From an uncultured Lachnospiraceae bacterium (lineage in GTDB: Bacteria > Bacillota > Clostridia > Lachnospirales > Lachnospiraceae): a stretch of DNA of 32,379 nt. Numbering within the stretch: the stretch's first letter is position 1; every line of letters starts with the position of its first letter. Position numbers and translations under genes: made by a program. The notes below the pieces were generated by a model, which did not search any database, was not told the DNA's origin, and saw only the letters and a program-made list of their open reading frames with translations. Location of the stretch: contig CANDKY010000039.1 in NCBI GenBank assembly GCA_947385425.1, positions 1-32,379 of the forward strand. The letters run 5' to 3'. Below are positions 23,460-32,379 of this stretch, one piece after another.

Positions 23460-25987
23460 TTATTCATCCGTGTTTTCAAATTCAGAAGAGACAGATTTCA
23501 TATATATCATAGCCTGTTCTAAGGTTTCCTTTGACAAATTGCATCGGGTAAGCAGATTGTGCAAATTTTCATTATTAGGAATATAAGAATATTCTGATTT
23601 ATTTAGGTATTCCTGATTTATAAGTAAATACTGTAATGTTGTGGCTTCTGTATAAGCGTATAAGCATAGGCGTAAAGTCTGAATTGGAATTAATTTACAT
23701 CTACGAATAAGGGAATCTAATTTATATATTCTGGGTTTAATTGCATATTTGAACAAATTGCCTTTTTTAGCTTTAAGGGCATAATGGCTTTGCAGGAAAA
23801 TAATAAGGGAAAGTCCGCGTATACGGTAATCCATATTCTGAAAAGAATTAAAAGCAGTCAGACAGTACTCAAGTTCTATGGGTCTAAAATTGGTTATCAG
23901 CCGATAGCAGCCGTTATAAAACTGCTTTTTTTCTTTAAAAGAGCCGGGCAGGACAATGGACACAGGTCTATTAATAAACTTTAAGGCAGTTTTCATGGCA
24001 CGGATATATGATATGCCATTTTCAAATCTGGAATTATCTGTCCGGAAACACAATTGACAAAACAGGCCAAGCATAGTATCAAATGCATTAAGTGCATTAA
24101 TCATAGTGGAAGAAAGGTCAATAGTGGTAATCTCATCTTCTGCGGATTGAATTTGGGTAATTAAATTATCAATAAAAGATACTATGCCTGCAGGTTCATA
24201 ATTCATTTGCATTTTGTTTTCTAAATTAATATAAACTTTCTCGAAAAGGTTATGTTTATTATGCAGGCTATCCGGATATTTAATCAGCTCAGTTACTTTC
24301 AGTGACAGTTCAGGGGCATTATTTTGGCGATAGTAAAGTGATATATAATAAGCCAGATCCTGCCATTTTTCAAATCTGTCAGAGGTATTCTGCTGTGCCG
24401 GATTATGCCGGATGGGAACGTTGTCATATAGTGACCGCATGAAAACATATAGAATATCTGATAAGTAAGGGACATGGAGTGTCTGGTCATATTCAGTTAA
24501 AAATGTTTTCATCTTTATCACTAAAACATCATAATCCTGCGGGGAAGGGTTTTCAGCAGCAAAAACAGCATTGGCCATAAGTGCGGAAAGCTGGATTGAC
24601 TCCTCCGTCAGATTAAGGAAACCCATCTGGAACAGTTCATTTATCTGGTTTTGATTGTAAGCAGGAAGAATGGATGAGGCAAATCCCAGAGGGATTGGAG
24701 AGCATCCAAAGCAACATAAATATTTCATGTACTCTTTTAGCAGAATACCATTATTTGCAGTATTCGTCATAGATGTTTTGTAAAAAGCTTTAATATGCCC
24801 GATTAAATTCAGGGTTGTTTTATCATAGGAGTGTTTAAATCTGGTATTGATAGTTGTATCTGACGCCATGTGGTTGTCCAAATAGCTAAACCTTGACAAC
24901 ACTTTTTGCATTATCTGGTCAGCATTTTCCTGTTCGGATTTCCGGAATGATTTACATTGGCCGGCAATAAGGGAAACCATAAGCACATTTTTAAGGGAAG
25001 CAGTGCAAAGCTGTTTTCCATCCTGAGACCGGAGTCATGTTCAAATATTTTGTACAGGATATCATCATGCAGTGGAGGAAGTTTATAAATATGGAATTTA
25101 TGGGAATATTCCTCAGGCGGGTTGTTTACTGTAATGATAATTATATTTACCGCCATGCCTGATAAGTGCGCCAGTTCCTCGGAAAAGTTTTTGGGAAAAT
25201 ACATATTATCAATAACAAGCAATGAATCAGAAAAGTTTCTGTCATAGAGCGCAGAATCAGAGTCATTGGAATATGGAATGCCATTAGGAGCCTGGTATTT
25301 AATGTTTTTGAGGGCAGATTTTAAATTTGTTTTATAGAATATATAACAATAGTCCGCTAACTTCCAGGTGGTCAGGCAGTACTGCATAAAACGGCTCTTT
25401 CCGGTGCCAAAATGGCCGGAAATTATGATTTTATGATATCTAGTTAATAAGCCTTTGAGGTCTTCGGCATCTTTTTCACGTCCGAAAGTGGAATTTATGG
25501 TGGAAGTTTTTAACTGCTGGTTTTTATATGATTCAAAAATCCGCAGTTTCTTTCCGGGATAATATAAGCATAGAGAAAAGAGATGTAAAAGTAAATGTTC
25601 GGAATGTGCATCATCCGGAACAGGGATTGAATATTCGCTATATAAATTGATGATGTTATCCTTTTGTGATAAGAGTGCTTCGGTAACATGGCGGGATGCT
25701 TTTGGGTCATTATTTAAGTTGATGGAAATTAAATCTTTAAGTTTAAGGGATTTGCTACACTCAATAATTTTCTGATACTCAGAACCAAGTATAAGGTCTA
25801 ATTTGATTCGGCCTGAAAAAATTTTGTCAGGTTCATCAAATAAAATTTGGTCATAGTCGATTAAATTATTGGATTCAGCAGAATAGCAGCCAATGAGATA
25901 ATATAAAAATTCCTCTTTTCTGATTTTGTTTTTAGGAAACTGGGATTTAATTAATTCATATACGCTTTTTAAAAGTGTTTTTTTCAT
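23460..25987 (-). pseudogene. STAND-type NTPase gene split by a frameshift
   Basis: Two overlapping frames form one protein of about 840 residues. The first (start ATG at 25985-25987) has an unassigned N-terminal domain (about 1-160), the linker FGREKDAEDLKGLL, a P-loop at 191-198 (GHFGTGKS) and a Walker B-like SLLVIDN (255-261), then ...ENSFALLPLK. The frame then derails after about residue 325. The second frame picks up at VLMVSLIAG and gives a helical C-terminal sensor-like region of about 500 residues. The break lies in a run of five T (24988-24992; A on the coding strand); one more base restores it. STAND ATPases of this form are often defence sensors. It is divergent from the 605-aa/HerA-like operon. 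Confidence 0.75.
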
Positions 25988-26141
25988 TTCGTTGCTCCAA
26001 AAAATCGTTTTTTTCCTTAAAGATTAAAGGAATATGCAAAAAGGCGTTGGCCGAACAGGCTATAATAAAATTGTACCACGAAATACGACACAATAAAAGG
26101 AGAAAATGAGAAGTTTTCATGTTGGCAGAAGGAGGAAAAAG

Positions 26142-27959
26142 ATGGAGAAGAATATTAACTACGCACCGTTATCAGAGCAGACTTTTTTGGATTTTCAAAG
26201 ACAGAAGATCCAGAATTTGAGTCTCAATGACAGGCAGGAATTGATGGAAATAACAAAGCATCAGCGTACACTCGAAAGAGACCTCTATAAAAATAACTTG
26301 AAAAAAGATCAAATGTTTTATCGCCAGCAATTGAAAGAAAAGCAGTTTCAAATTCTGGAATATGACGGGGAAGTAATAATGGAAAGAATTGCGGGCGATG
26401 GAAGAATTTTGCGGAAAGCAAAGCTTTTCGCATGGCAGATAAAAGGTTTATACCGTTTCCGTTATGAAAGTACGTCAGATGAGTTCTGGAATTTAAATCT
26501 GGCAATGGGGGGAAAGGAAATTTTAACGCCGCGATATCCTGTCGAATACTTAAAATCAACAGGGAAATTGCAGTCAACAGTACTTTTCGTGGGAATGTAT
26601 GAGATGACACCGCACGAAAGAAGGGAGGCTTGGATGTGGGTCAAAAATAAACTTCTTTATATGTACGAGAATGCCCAAATACGGGTGCTTCCGCTATTGC
26701 CGGGATGGTTTTGTTGCAATAATGTATGGCATTTTTGGATATCATCTGCGGATACTTCAGCCATTGAGAGCAGGATAATTAGCAGGTTCACTGCCGAGAC
26801 TTTCACCAGTCTGAATATTTCAGATATTATTGACGAATTGACGACAGAAGTGTATAACGGGTCATTCGGGGTATTATTGATTTTCAGGCTGATGGCTCTG
26901 CTCGGAAGACTGACGGTTGATGTACCGCCTCCGATGCGCCTTGCGATTGTTGGACCGGATGCCGTACAAATAGCAAAAAGATATCTAAGTACAATGGCAA
27001 GCAGTGACAGTTGTGAGGTCGCTAATGTCGATGCAGACAGGATTAATTTGATTCGCAAAAATGTATGCGAGCTTCGGGATACCGTTGCAATTTTTGTACT
27101 TTCAAATTGCGGTAGTAAATCTGTAAAAAACAGGATGCGGGATATTTTGTCATGGCAGGATGCGGGATATTTGGAAGGGAATGTAATATCAGTTCCATTT
27201 GTTTTTTGCCAGCAGGAATTTTCATCTTCATATTTGTTTGGCAAAACCGTTACCATTATGACGGAGGATATAAAAGTAGAGAAAACAGAAAGTTTTGCCA
27301 AATTACAGAATTTTTTGGTTCAAAGCATTGAGAGCGGCAGCGGATTCTGGGTTAAAAAATTTGCCCAAAATTATGAAAAAGTAAAGGAGAAAAGGTGTCC
27401 GGGAGATGATGAGCCGGTACTTTGGGTTGGCAGGGCTGTTACGGAAACAGTAATGAAAATTTTGGATCTGGATGAAGAACGAAACAAAAAAATGAGTGAG
27501 TTTTTTGATTTGAGTTTTATGGAGATACAGGAGCAAATGAATTTAAGTGCAGAGCTGCTGATTAATAAATTTAAGGACGGCATTGTACATATGGCTGATT
27601 CGGGAGAAATTCATTTTTGTACTTTAAGGGAAGCAAAATTTCCGGATGTGAGAAAAATTTATTTTGATTCTGATTTCTATTATTTCAGGCAGGGAGTTCT
27701 GGATATTGTCATTATAAAACTTAAATTGGACAGGAAATCTCTTCATATTGTAAAGCAGGAATTGGCAGAAAACGGTTATTTAAAACAATATCGGGAGACC
27801 GGTTTCCGCAGAAGTGAATTCAATATTGATGTCATTATCGGAGAAGGAGATGATAGGAAGAAAATATCAGTGATTGCAATAGGCAGGAATTTTTGGGATG
27901 AAACAGGAGGGATTGCATTATATGAAAGGGATGAGAGAGATGGTAAAAATCTTGTGTGA
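26142..27959 (+). CDS. 605-aa protein with degenerate P-loop, partner of the HerA-like ATPase
   Basis: I do not recognise the family with certainty. The N-terminal about 80 residues are charged and helical. The middle (about 145-285) has LFVGMYEMTPHERREAWMWV, VYNGSFGVLLIFRLMALLGR and RLAIVGPDAVQIAKRYL (266-282). That last stretch sits where a P-loop is expected in DUF927/primase-helicase-like proteins, but it lacks the GK[TS]. The C-terminus (about 490-600) is a winged-helix-like region with FYYFRQGVLDIVIIKLKLDR. The ATG at 26142 has AAGGAGG at six bases; another at 26106 has a site too close. Its end overlaps the HerA-like gene by 38 bases, so the two are coupled. A role in element DNA transfer, replication or defence is open. 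Confidence 0.6.
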   Translation: MEKNINYAPLSEQTFLDFQRQKIQNLSLNDRQELMEITKHQRTLERDLYKNNLKKDQMFYRQQLKEKQFQILEYDGEVIMERIAGDGRILRKAKLFAWQIKGLYRFRYESTSDEFWNLNLAMGGKEILTPRYPVEYLKSTGKLQSTVLFVGMYEMTPHERREAWMWVKNKLLYMYENAQIRVLPLLPGWFCCNNVWHFWISSADTSAIESRIISRFTAETFTSLNISDIIDELTTEVYNGSFGVLLIFRLMALLGRLTVDVPPPMRLAIVGPDAVQIAKRYLSTMASSDSCEVANVDADRINLIRKNVCELRDTVAIFVLSNCGSKSVKNRMRDILSWQDAGYLEGNVISVPFVFCQQEFSSSYLFGKTVTIMTEDIKVEKTESFAKLQNFLVQSIESGSGFWVKKFAQNYEKVKEKRCPGDDEPVLWVGRAVTETVMKILDLDEERNKKMSEFFDLSFMEIQEQMNLSAELLINKFKDGIVHMADSGEIHFCTLREAKFPDVRKIYFDSDFYYFRQGVLDIVIIKLKLDRKSLHIVKQELAENGYLKQYRETGFRRSEFNIDVIIGEGDDRKKISVIAIGRNFWDETGGIALYERDERDGKNLV

Positions 27960-29043
27960 AGGAAAAAAGATAAAATTAAAACTGGAAGATAATGAAAAAA
28001 AATCCATGTTAATAACAGGACAATCGCGCATGGGAAAAACATTTTTTGCCTCGAATCTTGCCGCAATGCTGGCAGAGGACGGATATCTTGTACACCTGAT
28101 TGATTTGGGGGAAAAGTGGGGGAAGGAGGATAAAAAACGTCTTCTGGATGCCGGAGCTGTTATGCAGAAAGCCGGAAGTGACGGGATAAATTTTGTATTT
28201 CGTTCGGCTAAAGAACTTATGGGGGCGACCAGAATTATAGCCAATGCTGTATGCTTTCAGTCTGAAAATGTAAATGCAGTTCTGCAGAATACTTTTCGGC
28301 AATTGATGGATAACGGGTGTAATATGTGGGGTATGAGCGATATTGTTGAGATATTGGAAGAAAAAATGAAAGCAAATAATAATGGGAATGAGTGGGAGGT
28401 GAAGCTGCATGACAGACTTAACAGTTTTGGGATTCCAAATATAAATTTAGGGACAGATACTGACCAAAGTTTCTCTGGCGTAAGCAGCATTTTGGAATTG
28501 TCAGGATTGGATGATACATATGTACCGATTGCAACATATTTATTTTTATTTTCGCTGCTTTGTCAGCAGAAGAGGCGTTGGAAAAATGGTTCCATGAAAA
28601 AGGGGGTTTTTGTCATTATTGACGAGTTTCAGAATCTCGAATGTGACAGGAAATCCATTATTGGAAAATGTTTAACGGAGGGACAAAAATACAAATTGAA
28701 TATTATTCTCATTACACAGTTTCTAAACGGAGGTTTTCCGGATTCGGTTATCAGTCAGTTTAAACAGGGAGGATACAGGTTTCATTTCAGGCTTACAGAG
28801 GAGGAGGCTGCTATTGTAAGCAGGCAAATTGCATATAAACAGGAAGTCCGAAAGGAAATATATCAGAAATTAACGTTCCTGCCGCCGGGATGTTGTCTAA
28901 TGCTCGGGTTGCATTCTGTAGAAAACCGCAGGGATGTTTCGGAACAATTCCGGTTCGTAAAAATCGAGGAGGAAGTGAAAATACAGTCCAAATGCACGAA
29001 TCCATTTGCAAATTATTACGGTGGAAAAAAAGTAAAAAAGTAA
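27922..29043 (+). CDS. HerA/FtsK-like DNA translocase ATPase
   Basis: A 373-residue ATPase. Walker A is at 33-40 (GQSRMGKT), right after a beta-rich start, and Walker B is VFVIIDEFQNLE, followed by a sensor strand IILITQFLNGG and a basic FHFRLTEEEA segment. This order fits HerA/VirD4/FtsK-type hexameric DNA pumps. It has no transmembrane segment, unlike most conjugative coupling proteins. The start ATG 27922 follows AGGAGGGATTGCATTAT; an ATG at 27898 is an alternative. It lies inside the end of the 605-aa gene and 42 bases before xis, so the four genes 605-aa, herA-like, xis, int may form one transcript. Confidence 0.8.
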   Translation: MKGMREMVKILCEGKKIKLKLEDNEKKSMLITGQSRMGKTFFASNLAAMLAEDGYLVHLIDLGEKWGKEDKKRLLDAGAVMQKAGSDGINFVFRSAKELMGATRIIANAVCFQSENVNAVLQNTFRQLMDNGCNMWGMSDIVEILEEKMKANNNGNEWEVKLHDRLNSFGIPNINLGTDTDQSFSGVSSILELSGLDDTYVPIATYLFLFSLLCQQKRRWKNGSMKKGVFVIIDEFQNLECDRKSIIGKCLTEGQKYKLNIILITQFLNGGFPDSVISQFKQGGYRFHFRLTEEEAAIVSRQIAYKQEVRKEIYQKLTFLPPGCCLMLGLHSVENRRDVSEQFRFVKIEEEVKIQSKCTNPFANYYGGKKVKK

Positions 29044-29085
29044 AAATGGAAATAAAAAAAGATATTTCAAAAAGGAGAAAAAAGA

Positions 29086-29286
29086 ATGAGAATTGAAGTT
29101 CCGGTATGGGAGAAATATACCTTATCGATCGAAGAAGCTGCGGAATATTTCCGCATTGGTCAGAAACGTCTTCGCCAGATTGCAGAAGAGAATCCGGATG
29201 CGGATTTCATTCTGATGAACGGAAACCGCATCCAAATAAAAAGAAAGCTGTTTGAAAAATACATTGATGCGGCAACGGCTGTGTGA
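29086..29286 (+). CDS. xis: Tn916-like excisionase Xis
   Basis: A 66-residue winged-helix directionality factor. [20 protein letters not shown] then KRLRQIAEE and [20 protein letters not shown] closely follow the known Tn916 Xis (WERYTLTIEEASKYFRIG..., [19 protein letters not shown]). It bends element-end DNA and lets Int excise the element. It has an AAAGGAGAAAAAAGA leader and lies 112 bases before int, the Tn916 order. Confidence 0.95.
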   Translation: MRIEVPVWEKYTLSIEEAAEYFRIGQKRLRQIAEENPDADFILMNGNRIQIKRKLFEKYIDAATAV

Positions 29287-29306
29287 GAAAATTTTAAACT
29301 GCATAG

Positions 29307-29358
29307 GCGAAAGGCTCCATGAGGAAATAGTTTAAAAGGATATCCCTGAGCCTTTTGC
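29307..29358 (+). promoter_or_regulatory. Inverted repeat between xis and int
   Basis: Arms GCGAAAGGCTC (29307-29317) and GAGCCTTTTGC (29348-29358) pair with one mismatch across a 30-base loop. There is no long T-tract. It may weaken read-through from xis to int or hide the int leader. Confidence 0.4.
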
Positions 29359-29398
29359 TGCAGGAAATATAAGGTGAGGGAAAGGAGTTGCATCATTT

Positions 29399-30598
29399 AT
29401 GTACAGAAAAAGAAGAGATAACCGTGGCAGGGTATTGCGGAATGGAGAAATTCAGACGGCGGATGGAAGATACCGTTACAAATACGTGGATATCTTTAAA
29501 AAGACGCGCTATGTTTATTCATGGCGGCTGGATAAAAACGACCGGACGCCGGCAGGAAAGAGGCATGGACTGTCCCTGCGGGAGAAGGAAAAGAATATAG
29601 CGGCTGATTTTATTGACGGGATTGTACCTGACGGCGGGAATCTGACAGTACTATCACTGGTGGAAAAATATGTTGCCCTGAAAACAGGGGTAAGTCCTTC
29701 AACAGAAGCGGGATACCGGACGGTTATTAATCTCCTGAAAAGGGAAGAATTTGGCCGTAGACGCATTGATAAAGTGAAAAGTTCCGATGCAAAACTGTGG
29801 TTAGTTCAACTGCAGAAAAATGGCAGGGGATTCAGTTCTGTTCGGACAATCCGGGGGGTATTGCGTCCGGCATTCCGGATGGCAGTGGATGATGATCTGC
29901 TCCGGAAGAATCCTTTCAATTTTGAATTGTCCACTGTAATTCGTAATGACAGTACTGCGAGGGAAGCGCTTACAAGGGAACAGGAGGATAGTTTCCTTAA
30001 GTTTATTGAAGAGGACAGACATTTTAGCAGATATTACAATGGAATTTATATTCTCTTCAACACAGGTTTGCGTATTTCCGAATTCGTGGGGCTTACAAAG
30101 GCTGATATTGATTTTAAAAATATGAGGATTAATATTAACCATCAGCTTCAGCGTTACAGCGGAACCGGCTATAGAATAACCGCTCCGAAAACAAACAGCG
30201 GGGTACGTCAGGTGCCTATGACACCCGAAGTTGCAGAATGTTTCCGAAGGATTATGAAAGCAAGAATAAAGCCGAAAGCAGAACCGGTGATTGACGGTTA
30301 TGCCGGTTTCCTGTTTCTTGATAAAGACGGATGTCCCATGGTAGCCATGCACTGGGAAAAATATTTCCGGCATATCTGCGAGAAATATAACGGAAAAGGG
30401 GGCGGGCGGATTTTGAAGGTGACACCTCATATCTGCAGGCATACATACTGCTCAAAAATGGCCGCTTCCCACATGAATCCTAAAACACTGCAGTACATAA
30501 TGGGGCATTCGGATATCAGCGTTACATTAAATACGTATACGCATTTTGGGTTTGAGGAAGCCAGTCAGGAGATACACAGGCTGGCATCAGGTGAATGA
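29399..30598 (+). CDS. int: Tyrosine recombinase, Tn916-family integrase (right copy)
   Basis: A 399-residue integrase, full length compared with Tn916 Int. It begins MYRKRRDNRGRVLRNGEIQT and has the same three domains as the left copy. Catalytic residues are seen in NTGLRISEF (Arg), HICRHTY (His, Arg), GHSD (His) and LNTYTH (Tyr). With the xis just upstream it forms a complete excision/integration module for the right-hand element. An AAAGGAG site lies eleven bases before the ATG. A hairpin follows the stop. It differs from the left copy mostly in the middle of the N-terminal half and near the C-terminal SHMNPK insertion. Confidence 0.96.
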   Translation: MYRKRRDNRGRVLRNGEIQTADGRYRYKYVDIFKKTRYVYSWRLDKNDRTPAGKRHGLSLREKEKNIAADFIDGIVPDGGNLTVLSLVEKYVALKTGVSPSTEAGYRTVINLLKREEFGRRRIDKVKSSDAKLWLVQLQKNGRGFSSVRTIRGVLRPAFRMAVDDDLLRKNPFNFELSTVIRNDSTAREALTREQEDSFLKFIEEDRHFSRYYNGIYILFNTGLRISEFVGLTKADIDFKNMRININHQLQRYSGTGYRITAPKTNSGVRQVPMTPEVAECFRRIMKARIKPKAEPVIDGYAGFLFLDKDGCPMVAMHWEKYFRHICEKYNGKGGGRILKVTPHICRHTYCSKMAASHMNPKTLQYIMGHSDISVTLNTYTHFGFEEASQEIHRLASGE

Positions 30599-30644
30599 TG
30601 GAACAGAGGGGGATTTCATGCATTTAAGTGATTTTCAGCGTAAG

Positions 30645-30674
30645 CCGGATAAGCATGTGTTCTGATTTATCCGG
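30645..30674 (+). terminator. Hairpin after the right integrase gene
   Basis: Arms CCGGATAA (30645-30652) and TTATCCGG (30667-30674), a 14-base loop and an ATTTT tail, 47 bases beyond the int stop. Confidence 0.65.
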
Positions 30675-30814
30675 ATTTTCACAGGAGAAGTATTCTGTTG
30701 GGATGCCGGAATACTTTCCCTGTATTTTTCCGGAAATATTTTTGGGGCGTCCTGCCTGATGGATTACAGCCCTGATATATGGAACGTCTGTACCCGGTAT
30801 TTTCAATTTATTTT

Positions 30815-31378
30815 TCAGATAATGGCTATGGAAAAATTTTCTTCCAATGCATTACGGTATTCCTGACATATGCAGGTTTCCGGGCAGGCCAAAAACATAT
30901 TTTTTCCGGTTATTTTGCTGGTGCCTATATGTATATCCCAATATTGCAGGATGTCCATTCCTATTAATATATTTCCCTTCCTGTTATAATTCACATATAT
31001 TGCATTCTGTTGGACAGGCATACCGGCAATGCGGAAATCCCTGATGGTATGCCGGAATTTCATTGCTGGGTTTTGTTTTTTTTCTTCAAACGTAACCGGT
31101 TTACTGTGGCTCATTCCTCCGGACTCAACCCCATAGCTTATTTCATACGGAACGTTATTTTCTATATCATCTGCTTTTAAGGAATCACAAAATTCATTTA
31201 AGGCGTGGAATCTGGCCAGTGGGATGGTACTAATAGAACAGCCGGTATCTATTTTTACGGAAACATTGCCAAATGGCGCTGAAATGTTATCCAGCTTAAA
31301 GGAGGCTGTTGTCATAAAGGAGCCGCCAATTCCTGTTTTGGTGGGCAGCAGTTCTATTTTAATATATTTATTCGTCAT
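30815..31378 (-). CDS. Retropepsin-like aspartic protease
   Basis: A 187-residue protein with one aspartic-protease domain of the retroviral type. The active-site loop is at 41-48 (VKIDTGCS, catalytic Asp44 in DTG), and the paired motif ILIGMDIL is at 138-144, as in retropepsins, which work as dimers. No signal peptide or membrane segment is seen, so it acts in the cytoplasm. The ATG at 31376-31378 overlaps the end of the 100-aa gene upstream, so translation is coupled; the frame's further extension upstream is just overlap. Bacterial relatives of this size are mostly uncharacterised. The upstream protein may be its substrate or control partner. Confidence 0.8.
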   Translation of the reverse strand: MTNKYIKIELLPTKTGIGGSFMTTASFKLDNISAPFGNVSVKIDTGCSISTIPLARFHALNEFCDSLKADDIENNVPYEISYGVESGGMSHSKPVTFEEKKQNPAMKFRHTIRDFRIAGMPVQQNAIYVNYNRKGNILIGMDILQYWDIHIGTSKITGKNMFLACPETCICQEYRNALEENFSIAII

Positions 31379-31670
31379 ATACCACTCCGTCCTCCAGTTC
31401 CGCACTGTCGAAGAAAACAGGAGTGATTGCTTTATCCTGCCTGAACCATTTTGTGTATTCTTCTGTATTGCCGCTGCCGAAATAGACCAGCGTACCTTCC
31501 ACATCATTGTTTGTCAGCAGTTCCGTATCCAGCAAAATCATGCAAGTGTCGAGTATATTGCTGAGTTGGGAAATCTTGACACGCATATTTTTGTGAAGGT
31601 CATTTAATGTATATTTTTTTTCTGTCATGGTAGTGCCATTGGTTATACTATTGGTCATATTATTAGACAT
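31368..31670 (-). CDS. Hypothetical partner of the aspartic protease
   Basis: About 100 residues, rich in Thr/Asn at the start (MSNNMTNSITNGTTMTEKKY), then a helix (LNDLHKNMRVKISQLSNILD) and a beta-rich end with GTLVYFGSGNTEEYTKWFRQ and an acidic tail. The ATG at 31668-31670 has GGAAAGGA close by; upstream in-frame ATG at 31736 and downstream ones are alternatives. It overlaps the protease gene by 11 bases. No family is recognised. Confidence 0.6.
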   Translation of the reverse strand: MSNNMTNSITNGTTMTEKKYTLNDLHKNMRVKISQLSNILDTCMILLDTELLTNNDVEGTLVYFGSGNTEEYTKWFRQDKAITPVFFDSAELEDGVVYDE

Positions 31671-32047
31671 TCCTTTCCGTTTCCGGTATCTGTTTTCATT
31701 ATATCTGATTGTCTGGCAAATATTCCGTGTTGCCATTATATACCGGCAGGTATGTTTTCCCTGCCTGAACGGTTTATCTGTTCAAGATTAATATAGCATA
31801 CGGTGTTTAAAATATCCATATAAAGACCCTTTCTTTGGTTTTGATTTGGATTAGACACCTAATTTATATCATAGACAGGGGTCTTTTTCTATTCACTAAA
31901 TAAGTGAAAAGCAATATTTAATTAAAATACAGTAACTATGCGGGGATGAGCAGGTAATTCTGTTACTCCATGAATAATTCAGGATTAAAAATAAAATGTA
32001 ACCTTTTGCTCACTTTGCGCGTGTTTAAAGCAAAGGAGGTGAAACAC
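31671..32047. other. Intergenic region before the sigma factor gene
   Basis: About 375 bases with no gene. It holds a pair AAAGACCC (near 31827) and GGGTCTTT (near 31878) that could form a long-loop hairpin followed by T residues. An AAAGGAGGTGAAACAC ribosome site at its right end serves the sigma gene. A divergent promoter for the protease operon probably lies here too. Confidence 0.4.
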
Positions 32048-32379
32048 ATGGATAGCGGGAAGGATATAAGGGAAGCGGTCATAAAATACAGCGATACCCT
32101 CTATAAAGTCTGTATTGTCATACTCTGCAATGAGCATGACGTTCAGGACGCCATACAGGATACATTTTGCCGTTATCTGGAAAAGAAGCCGGAGTTTCGT
32201 GATGAGGAGCATGAAAAGGCTTGGCTGATCCGGGTGGCTACCAATATCTGCCGTGACATGATACGCTTCCGAATCCGGCACCCAAAGGTTTCCATCGACG
32301 AAGTAGAAAACACCCTTGCGGCACCGTTCGTACTGGCGGCAGGTGTAGTCAGCTTTCCGGTGCGGGCGTTCGTGGCAAG
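32048..32379 (+). CDS. ECF-type RNA polymerase sigma factor, N-terminal part (runs off the window)
   Basis: The frame reads MDSGKDIREAVIKYSDTLYK, then CNEHDVQDAIQDTFCRYLEK and HEKAWLIRVATNICRDMIRF. This is sigma region 2 of ECF factors with the -10-binding helix. After HPKVSIDEVEN the sequence changes to TLAAPFVLAAGVVSFPVRAF, which is hydrophobic and unlike the acidic linker and region 4 usually found there. The gene may be fused to, or deleted into, an anti-sigma-like membrane protein. The rest is beyond the right edge. A perfect AAAGGAGGT site precedes the ATG. Confidence 0.75.
   Translation, partial: MDSGKDIREAVIKYSDTLYKVCIVILCNEHDVQDAIQDTFCRYLEKKPEFRDEEHEKAWLIRVATNICRDMIRFRIRHPKVSIDEVENTLAAPFVLAAGVVSFPVRAFVA

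Noticed and set aside
30624-30806. A 60-aa minus-strand frame after the protease gene
   Set aside because: It has no ribosome site and covers the integrase terminator hairpin, and its product resembles nothing known.
31820-31890. AAAGACCC/GGGTCTTT pair as a terminator or transposon end
   Set aside because: The loop is over 40 bases and no gene ends beside it; no matching copy was found elsewhere to support an element end.

Overview
The window looks like an accessory, mobile-element-rich segment from a Clostridia genome, most likely a Lachnospiraceae-type gut anaerobe. I infer this from the strong AGGAGG-type ribosome binding sites, two Tn916-family integrases, a Tn916-like Xis, and TnpV, DUF932, DUF5688 and Rpn-family proteins. 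No rRNA, tRNA or CRISPR array was seen.

Left part (1-7.1 kb): the tail of an unidentified gene and its terminator, then a leftward block of four genes. These are a 1262-aa protein with a degenerate SIR2-like domain, a STAND-type P-loop ATPase and a C-terminal OB/cold-shock-like domain; a translationally coupled HEPN-like protein; and a nucleoside phosphorylase and a GNAT acetyltransferase that appear to have their own promoter. The first pair reads as a candidate anti-phage (Avs-like) system. Remnants of a TnpV-like gene and an IS110-family transposase lie to its right.

Middle part (7.1-23.4 kb): a leftward Tn916-family integrase with candidate arm repeats, followed by modules of an integrative mobilizable element. 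There is a small zinc-finger operon, an Rpn-family nuclease, an excisionase-like HTH protein, a candidate oriT hairpin, MobC, a short MobA relaxase and an XRE regulator. Then comes an AT-rich operon of zinc-ribbon and membrane proteins, and a G-rich recombination/maintenance operon (DUF932, a frameshifted YqaJ exonuclease, a Rad52-like annealing protein, DUF5688). A divergent XRE/WYL regulator module occurs twice in inverted orientation (about 9.64-10.17 and 14.09-14.62 kb), and it is decayed in both places.

Right part (23.4-30.7 kb): a second, Tn916-like unit with a frameshifted STAND ATPase on the minus strand. Divergent from it are a 605-aa protein with a degenerate P-loop, a HerA/FtsK-like ATPase, Xis and a second integrase closely related to the first but in opposite orientation. 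Beyond it (30.8-31.7 kb) lie a retropepsin-like protease and a coupled partner. The start of an ECF sigma factor gene runs off the right edge.

Three otherwise good genes (YqaJ, a small YqaJ-operon protein, the minus-strand STAND) are each broken by one base in a homopolymer run. This could be real decay or sequencing error, and it affects how the cargo should be read. All family names come from motif recognition by eye; no database search was run.
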